Source: Serpula lacrymans var. lacrymans S7.9 (lineage: Eukaryota; Basidiomycota; Agaricomycetes; Boletales; Serpulaceae). From it: a stretch of 64,000 bases of DNA. The translations under genes and the position numbers were made by a program. Location: assembly GCF_000218685.1 (NCBI RefSeq), contig NW_006763297.1:2228912-2292911 (forward strand), in the 5' to 3' direction. Every line of letters starts with the position of its first letter. Within the stretch, counting starts at the first letter, position 1. The notes under the pieces were generated by a model. The model was not told the DNA's origin and made no database searches. It saw only the letters and a program-made list of their open reading frames with translations. Shown here piece by piece: positions 58,601 to 64,000 of this stretch.

Positions 58601-59793
58601 ACGAGGATCAAGGGAGGTATCAGCCAAGTGCACGGTCACTATCTTGTTTTTCGTACTAGGATATAACGCAGACGCGAGGTAAGATAGGAATAGCGACTTT
58701 CCGGAGGATGGGGCGGAAGTTAACAAAATAGGAAGACATGATGAAATATGCAGTGCAATTACGCGTAAAGATTCAATGGCCGAAGGCGTAGCAACCACAG
58801 TTGGGGATACTTCGGATGGAACTGAAGACCTGAGGAGAAATACACCATGTATATTCGCCGTAGAACGACTGAAGTGACCCGTATTAGCGAAAGCAAATTG
58901 ACATACACATTACCTTACCTCAAGTCAGAATCAAGTAAGGGTTGGCATATATCGCCATCTTCGTATGTGTAAAAGTTTTGGTCGTCTTCTATGAGGGCAT
59001 TTCTAGCATCTATAATCCTCTTGGTCTCCAATGTCGGCAACAACCAACCATCGAGTTCTTTTACAATTCCGTCAGTGTTCTGTTCATATGTAATGGGGCA
59101 ATCGACGCCACAAATCTCCCCCAATACACAAGTTTCAATTTTCTCTCTCTCTGCCTCACCCATACCTGACTGCAGCGAGTAACACCGGATGGCAAGCCAA
59201 CGTACACCTGTATCGGGGTGAGGCGTCCAGATAAGAGCTGACAAAGGGGATAATGACCAAATCCGATGATGAGGTAGCAAGCGATTTGCCTGCAAAAGTC
59301 GATAATATGCGAGTAATACTCTGTGTAAGCGAGCACTGTCAAGAGTGCCAGGGGCCAGTGAGGCCATAACAAAATCCAATGGTCCATTCTCAAAAAATGG
59401 TTTTCGCAGAAATACTGAAAATACACTGCGAAAAAATGGAACTTCAGTCCAGTAAAAGGGGAGCAAAAATAGTAATGGGACGTACGGGAAGATCTCTTCG
59501 TGAGGTTCTATGAGCAGACAGAGAGCAGCAAACCTATTTTCCAAATCATCGTCGTCATGCAACCATCTGACGCAAAGATCAAGGAGGAGTGGTCTGAAGG
59601 TTTTTGCAACAAGCAAAGTAAGAGCAGGGACAGCCAGAAGGCGAGAAAGCGTAGACAAGAGATCTTTTGGAGACGAAGCTTGTATAACATTTTGTGCATA
59701 GATTGATTCTGCGGGGATACAACAAAGCAATGCTCGGGTTTGCTTTGCGAGATTTATCGTAAGTGGATCATGGACGGTATTGGTGAAAGCCAT
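43615..59793 (-). CDS. MDN1: Midasin (Rea1/Mdn1), giant AAA+ ATPase of 60S ribosome maturation
   Basis: A complete multi-exon gene of about 16.2 kb and about 4,900 codons, near the length of yeast Mdn1. Large exons include 59793-58915, 58798-57296, 56823-54500, 54360-51916, 50176-46856, 46834-45246 and 45196-43615; several short exons lie at 50.4-51.9 kb. Six AAA units are visible through Walker A motifs: APSSGKS, GETGTGKT, GPTSSGKT, GETGSGKT, GSPGVGKT and GRHSTGKT. Walker B motifs such as LLDEINLA, VLDELNLA, LLDEISLA and LLDEMNLA follow; the sixth is degenerate (LVLDGANLC). A long helical linker follows (46.9-50.2 kb), then an Asp/Glu-rich region (45.3-46.2 kb), then a C-terminal MIDAS domain with LIALDDSRSMAESHS (DxSxS) at 44.3 kb. 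It strips Ytm1/Erb1 and Rsa4 from pre-60S particles in the nucleus (family knowledge). Confidence 0.97.
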
Positions 59794-60040
59794 GTCGTAG
59801 ATTTACTCTGAGTTTGGGCACTCGAGTAGATTAGAAAATTGAGGTGCAAGGCCTCGGAGCCTTTACAAAAAGTTTACGAACAGGAGGATCCAGCATTTTG
59901 GCGTAAGGCATGCGTGGGAATATAGTTCCCAAAGAGGACTACACCTTGACACTCGATCAGATTGTCTGGTTATCAATTTTCAGTAGGACCTTGCAATTGC
60001 AGCTATCTTCTCTTAGAACCATTACTTACACCACTGAGCT
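59794..60040. promoter_or_regulatory. Shared upstream region of MDN1 and RNA1
   Basis: 247 bases between two divergent ATGs. A plus-strand frame through it has no domain. Two-way promoter inferred from layout. Confidence 0.4.
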
Positions 60041-61292
60041 ATGGCCACTGCATCCACAATCTTATCTCTCCATGGCAAGGGGCTCAAGCTAGATACTCGC
60101 GCAGATATCGAACCATGGATAAAGGACGTAGATCCTGCAGTTATTGAAGGGATTCATCTAGGTGGAAACACAATTGGTGTCGACGCGTCTAAAGCTCTTG
60201 CAGAATTTCTCGAAAAGACCTCTGTCCTTAAGGTGAGTGTCTCGCGATCTAGATAACATTAGTTTGCTAATGGCCGGGTAACGCGACCAGGTCGCGGACT
60301 TTGCTGATATCTTTACCGGTCGTCTGATCTCAGAAATACCCCTCGCATTGTCTGCGATCTGCGATGCTCTCAAAGACAAGACATCGTTGGTAGAAATCAA
60401 CCTTAGCGATAATGCTTTTGGAGGTCGATCTGTCGACCCCATGGTCCCATTCCTCACCCACAACCACAGCTTCCAAATCTTACGACTTACCAACAATGGA
60501 CTCGGCCCTGCTGGAGGAGCTGTCATTGCGGACGCGTTACACGAGTCTGCGAGACTGAGTAAAGCAGAAGGGAAAACATCGAAGTTGCACACTGTTATCT
60601 GTGGACGGAATCGTCTGGAAAATGGCTCAGCGACAGCCTGGGCGGAAGCATTCGCTGCACATGGCACTTTGACAGATGTACGGATGCCGCAGAATGGTAT
60701 CAGGATGGAGGGGATGACAGCTCTTGCTAATGGCTTATCCAAGTGTCCTGCTTTGCAACATATCGATTTTCAAGATAATACATTCACCGAAGACGGCTCG
60801 GAGATGGGTGTTAAAGCTTGGGCCGATGCATTGTCCTCATGGCCAGATCTTACAACTCTCAACCTCTCTGATTGCGTGCTCTCGAACGAAGGCGAAATAC
60901 CTCTTCTGTTGAAAGCTCTTACCACTGGTTCCAATATAAAACTACAGTCTCTGCAGCTCCAGAACAATAACCTGGAGGCGCAAACGTTTGCGTTACTCGC
61001 CGATGCCATCTCTACCCATTTATCCAGCATCAAAACTCTGGAGTTGCAATGGAATGACGCGGAAGAGGACGATGAAAATCTTGATACAATAGCCGATACC
61101 CTAAAGCAACGAGGAGGGAAATTATTTATATCCGACGAGGACGAAGAGGATGAGGAGGCCGCAAAAGAGGAAGAAGAGGAAGAAAAAGAGGCAGACGTTA
61201 CAGCGCCTTCAAAATCGGATGTCATCCCAAGTGCAGCAGATAAGGCAGCAGACGCTCTCGCGGACCTTTTGAATAAAGTTAGCATCGGTTGA
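60041..61292 (+). CDS. RNA1: Ran GTPase-activating protein (RanGAP, Rna1)
   Basis: Two exons, 60041-60232 and 60291-61292 (intron of 58 bases), encode about 397 residues. Leucine-rich repeats run through most of the protein: IHLGGNTIGVDASKALAEFL, LVEINLSDNAFGGRSVDPMV, LRLTNNGLGPAGGAVIADAL, VRMPQNGIRMEGMTALANGL, IDFQDNTFTEDGSEMGVKAW and LQSLQLQNNNLEAQTFALLA. After these comes a very acidic stretch (DEDEEDEEAAKEEEEEEKE) and a short helical tail ALADLLNKVSIG. RanGAP stimulates GTP hydrolysis by Ran in the cytosol and so sets the direction of nuclear transport. Repeat number, acidic tail and length fit the fungal Rna1 family. Confidence 0.95.
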
Positions 61293-61494
61293 AAGGCCAT
61301 TTTTATAAGGAGAATTCTTGGGTGACTTGGGTGAAGAGTGTTGTACATTTGTACATTTATGATGTTGTACCAAGAAATTACATATACCTATAAGCGTATA
61401 CCTTACCTACATACACGCGAATTTCTTTTTGCAGGGGTTTATCATTTGTCGCCATTGAATATTACCATGTTACAAAATACATGTTTGAAGTGTT

Positions 61495-62778
61495 CTACCG
61501 TACCTGCAAGTTGCAAACGATCCACTTCCCTTCAGCACCCTCTTTTGGTTTTACATGACCATCTTTATACCTGCCCTTCATCCACTCCTCTAAAGTGATT
61601 TCAGTATCCCTAGGCAATGTCGGTGGTAGTGCTAAGGATTTGGACAGCCATTCGCCCCCTTCCTTGTGTAAGGACAGCTCTCGATAAGAACTGCGAATCA
61701 TTGTCCATGTCTTGTCACGAGCTCTCTTGCGAAGATGATCGACGAGTGTCAACAGGGCTAGATCAGGCATACCACTGCCAACAGGATCGGATGTAAGTCC
61801 TGTTTTGTTGCTTAGAGGGCGATCGAGAAACTGGGACAAGACAGATGAGCTTGTTAATCCCTCGAACCTGACATAGTTTAGCGACCGTAGACTCTGAGCT
61901 AGTGAGGTTATCCAGGTATGTGCATCAGAGGGTCGTTCAAGAAAATTTGGGACAAGGCGAACTAGACACTGATTAAAATGGCGCTGTGATGGATAGGAAA
62001 CAACAAGACTATGCAAGAGAGAGATTAATGTCACCGACTGGCGGTGTTGATGCGGGGGACGGGAAGAGAGGTATAAGTCTGGAACTAGATGCGAGATAAC
62101 TGCGGTCGTCTGTATGGGCGAAGCAAATATGACTGATAAGAATAACGACGTCTCGTAGGCTATTTATAAGACTCCATCAGTGGAGCAAGGAGGAAACATC
62201 TCTGGGGCTTACCTTCCAACGCAAAACGATCGGTTCGCTTTGAGGAAAATATACCTTCTCTCAGCTTGCCTAGAATCATGCTGTGAAAAACACCATCTCT
62301 AGTAGCTCCATTAATGCTCACGAAATAATATCAATATATTTTCCTCGCTGCTTTTGCGAAGTCGTGAACGATTGACATCCTGTTTAGCTTTTCCGCTATC
62401 GTTGACATACTCGGTCCAAAACGCGCCTAGCTAATGGATTACAACAGAATACGTTAGAATATGTCTTCTTCGATCCATGCTTGAAAGCGACCTTCTCATC
62501 GATGAATTGTCTATATTCTTCTTGTACTTTGAAGTTTTTTAGACTGTATGCTGAGCTTCCTTAGGGGACCAGCCAGGATATCAACATCAGCGCACTTACG
62601 CATTTCCATCTTTCTCTAAGCCGCTACTTCGACTAACTGAAGCGATGTATTCCATAGGCCGCGTATTTCCTTTGCGCCATGTATCGCTACTTGCCAATCC
62701 AGCCCCTCGACCCCTTCCACGTCCTCGAGGTTTTGCCCCTCGCGAAGGTTGCGCAGATGAACCATATGGACGAGACAT
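61495..62778 (-). CDS. Unassigned conserved-looking protein, possibly PCI/SAC3-like; model incomplete
   Basis: The secure part is two exons: 62279-62213 (MILGKLREGIFSSKRTDRFA) and 62159-61495, joined in frame as LEAYETSLFLSVIFASPIQT. They are rich in helices, with LRKRARDKTWTMIRSSYREL and a stop after CNLQVR. Upstream, an ATG at 62778 begins a Gly/Arg-rich start (RGRGRGRGAGLASSDTWRKG) ending in a clear splice donor near 62600, and fragments such as NFKVQEEYRQFIDEK near 62520 may be exons of the same gene. I could not join these to the two secure exons without a break. The helical pattern recalls PCI-type proteins such as SAC3 relatives, but this is weak. The gene converges on RNA1 and diverges from the DUF3605 gene. 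Confidence 0.4.
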
Positions 62779-63032
62779 ATTGCGATTCCACCGATATGCA
62801 AATGGTTTTAAGTGATGGTTATAATAGATGCAGAGATTTTTTGCTAGGATACTATTTGAGCAGCGGGAGGTTACAATTGAACGCTCGGTGAGCAGGATCG
62901 AACTCGGAGCTATTTCGGAGTTTCTGGAACCTGTGCGCGATAAGATTAGATAACGAATTTAGCTCACAGGCGCTTGGAACGCTTGCCCTTCACCTTGAAA
63001 TTATAGAAAGATAGAGCGTATCTCAATAAGAG
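62779..63032. promoter_or_regulatory. Upstream region of two divergent genes
   Basis: 254 bases between the ATG at 62778 (minus) and the ATG at 63033 (plus). A GTTCGATCC-like motif on the minus strand near 62900 does not fold as a tRNA T-arm. Confidence 0.3.
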
Positions 63033-64000
63033 ATGGAACGAAACGGGACCGATCTTCCAGATAATACCCCATCGCATAGCGACATTCCTCTCCGCTCTGG
63101 ACCACCAACGAAAGAGGAACTGCTATATCATTATCCCGCAAAGTTCACCTGGCATCAGCTGAAGACTTTTGTGAATTCTGGGTAGGTTTCTGGATCTATG
63201 ACTTCTCTGGAATTTGTTGTAACTCTTTGCGAAGGGATCTCGGCCTTCTAAAACGGGACAAATCCCTACAAAAAAGATACAATTTATGGGTGAAGGGCAT
63301 CAAAGAACAGTATGGTTCCGTGGGTGGGTTATTTCTTGTATATATGTTCTGAAGAACACCATAGTATTCAACGGGAAAATTCAACCTGAATAGTTGACTA
63401 CCTTCTTAACCATCGGCTGCAATGGGGCAAACCAGACACGCTCTCACTCCTTCAGTCAGTACTGCCAGTGGACAAGCAAGCTATTGGACAAATGATACTA
63501 GTAGCAGAAGCACAGAGCGCCTCGTCGAAAAATATACAATCACTCCCCACTTTACCGAAAGATGCTCCAGAGTACTTCCATGCTGGTATACCCTTTGATT
63601 CCGAACTTATCAGCATCATCCAAAACGACTGGCCATATTCAGGTAGTATTCTGTCCTTGTAAATCGTGCATACTTTCTGATCAAGAATGTGTTAACAGTA
63701 CCTCCAGAGATCGAACATACCTTAGTTTGGACTCGTGTGCCCATTTTTCATCCAAAATTTGTATCCGATTCTATAGATGCACGTATCCAGCAGGATGGCT
63801 TGTGGGGCTTCACTGGCTCCATCGATCCTCCTCCCTCGCCATCTACACTGCCGCAATGCCTCCCGGCTCTGACAGATTGGGGAGTCACAATCGACAAATT
63901 GGTGACGTCGCCGAGAGGGAGCGACGAAGAGGAAGAGAAGGTCAAGCGAGCTGGCTTAGAAGTGAATAATTTCATAAAACGGAGGTGGATCGAGGGAGAG
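63033..64000 (+). CDS. DUF3605 protein (N-acetylglucosamine-induced protein 1-like), cut by the window end
   Basis: Four exons are visible: 63033-63181, 63235-63323, 63394-63642 and 63699 to the edge. Family-like motifs are FTWHQLKTFVNSGDLGLLKR, WVKGIKEQYGSV, DYLLNHRLQWG, FDSELISIIQNDWPYS, and EIEHTLVWTRVPIFHP. These correspond to the N-terminal and central part of DUF3605, a fungal family whose Candida member is induced by N-acetylglucosamine; its biochemical role is unknown to me. The last visible exon carries an acidic insert (GSDEEEEKVKRAG) and then VNNFIKRRWIEGE, and the frame is still open at the last base. The conserved WFKN-type end of the family should lie beyond the window. Confidence 0.8.

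Noticed and set aside
59410..59460. Possible 44-base intron in the first MDN1 exon (GTACGT...GAAG)
   Set aside because: Removal would shift the frame, while the unspliced frame stays open with a plausible hydrophobic segment.
62880..62960. Possible tRNA gene on the minus strand (GTTCGATCC)
   Set aside because: The flanking bases do not form a T-stem and no A box is in place.

Overview
The window looks like nuclear DNA of a filamentous basidiomycete fungus, probably an Agaricomycete (inference). Host genes carry many short spliceosomal introns of about 45-145 bases with GT(RNGT)...YAG borders. The proteins match fungal families: a mitochondrial K+/H+ exchange-related protein, a class 3 lipase, a Ysc84-type protein, midasin, RanGAP and a DUF3605 protein. 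The transposons are also of fungal type: a chromodomain Ty3/Gypsy element, Ty1/Copia and Plavaka-like DNA transposon debris.

Layout. 1-9.8 kb is genic: a short hypothetical gene (-), a Mit_KHE1-like gene (+), a stretch of coding-like debris, a Gfo/Idh/MocA dehydrogenase gene (+) and a secreted class 3 lipase gene (-). About 10.7-36.4 kb is a nest of transposable elements whose order of insertion can be read from target-site duplications (TSDs). A decayed Plavaka-like transposase (-) is cut by a complete Ty1/Copia element (12358-18431, TSD GTAAT), by an LTR-like repeat and by a solo LTR, which itself holds a second solo LTR in opposite orientation (TSD GAGAC). Further on, a solo LTR of the same family is split by an 11.1-kb element with ~230-bp terminal inverted repeats and an 8-bp TSD (hAT-like). 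That element contains a minisatellite of GGGATNATCCC palindromes, and the minisatellite is split by a complete, nearly new Ty3/Gypsy chromovirus-type element (26021-32853, TSD ATGAT). 36.4-38.6 kb is AT-rich, repetitive and gene-free.

38.6-64 kb is compact and genic: a Ysc84/SH3YL1-domain protein (+), a type I phosphodiesterase/nucleotide pyrophosphatase (-), a cis-prenyltransferase for dolichol synthesis (+), the whole ~16-kb midasin gene MDN1 (-), RanGAP RNA1 (+), an incompletely modelled gene (-) and a DUF3605 gene (+) that runs off the end. Neighbours alternate in divergent and convergent pairs with gaps of about 180-300 bases, so several upstream regions are probably shared. MDN1 (60S ribosome maturation) and RNA1 (nuclear transport) share one such region, but no common pathway links the host genes as a cluster.

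The most notable structures are the palindrome-rich hAT-like element, the Gypsy element with a G GGT TTT slippery site and a Tf1-style self-priming site, and the young Copia element with a half-tRNA-type primer site but an altered FVED reverse-transcriptase box.
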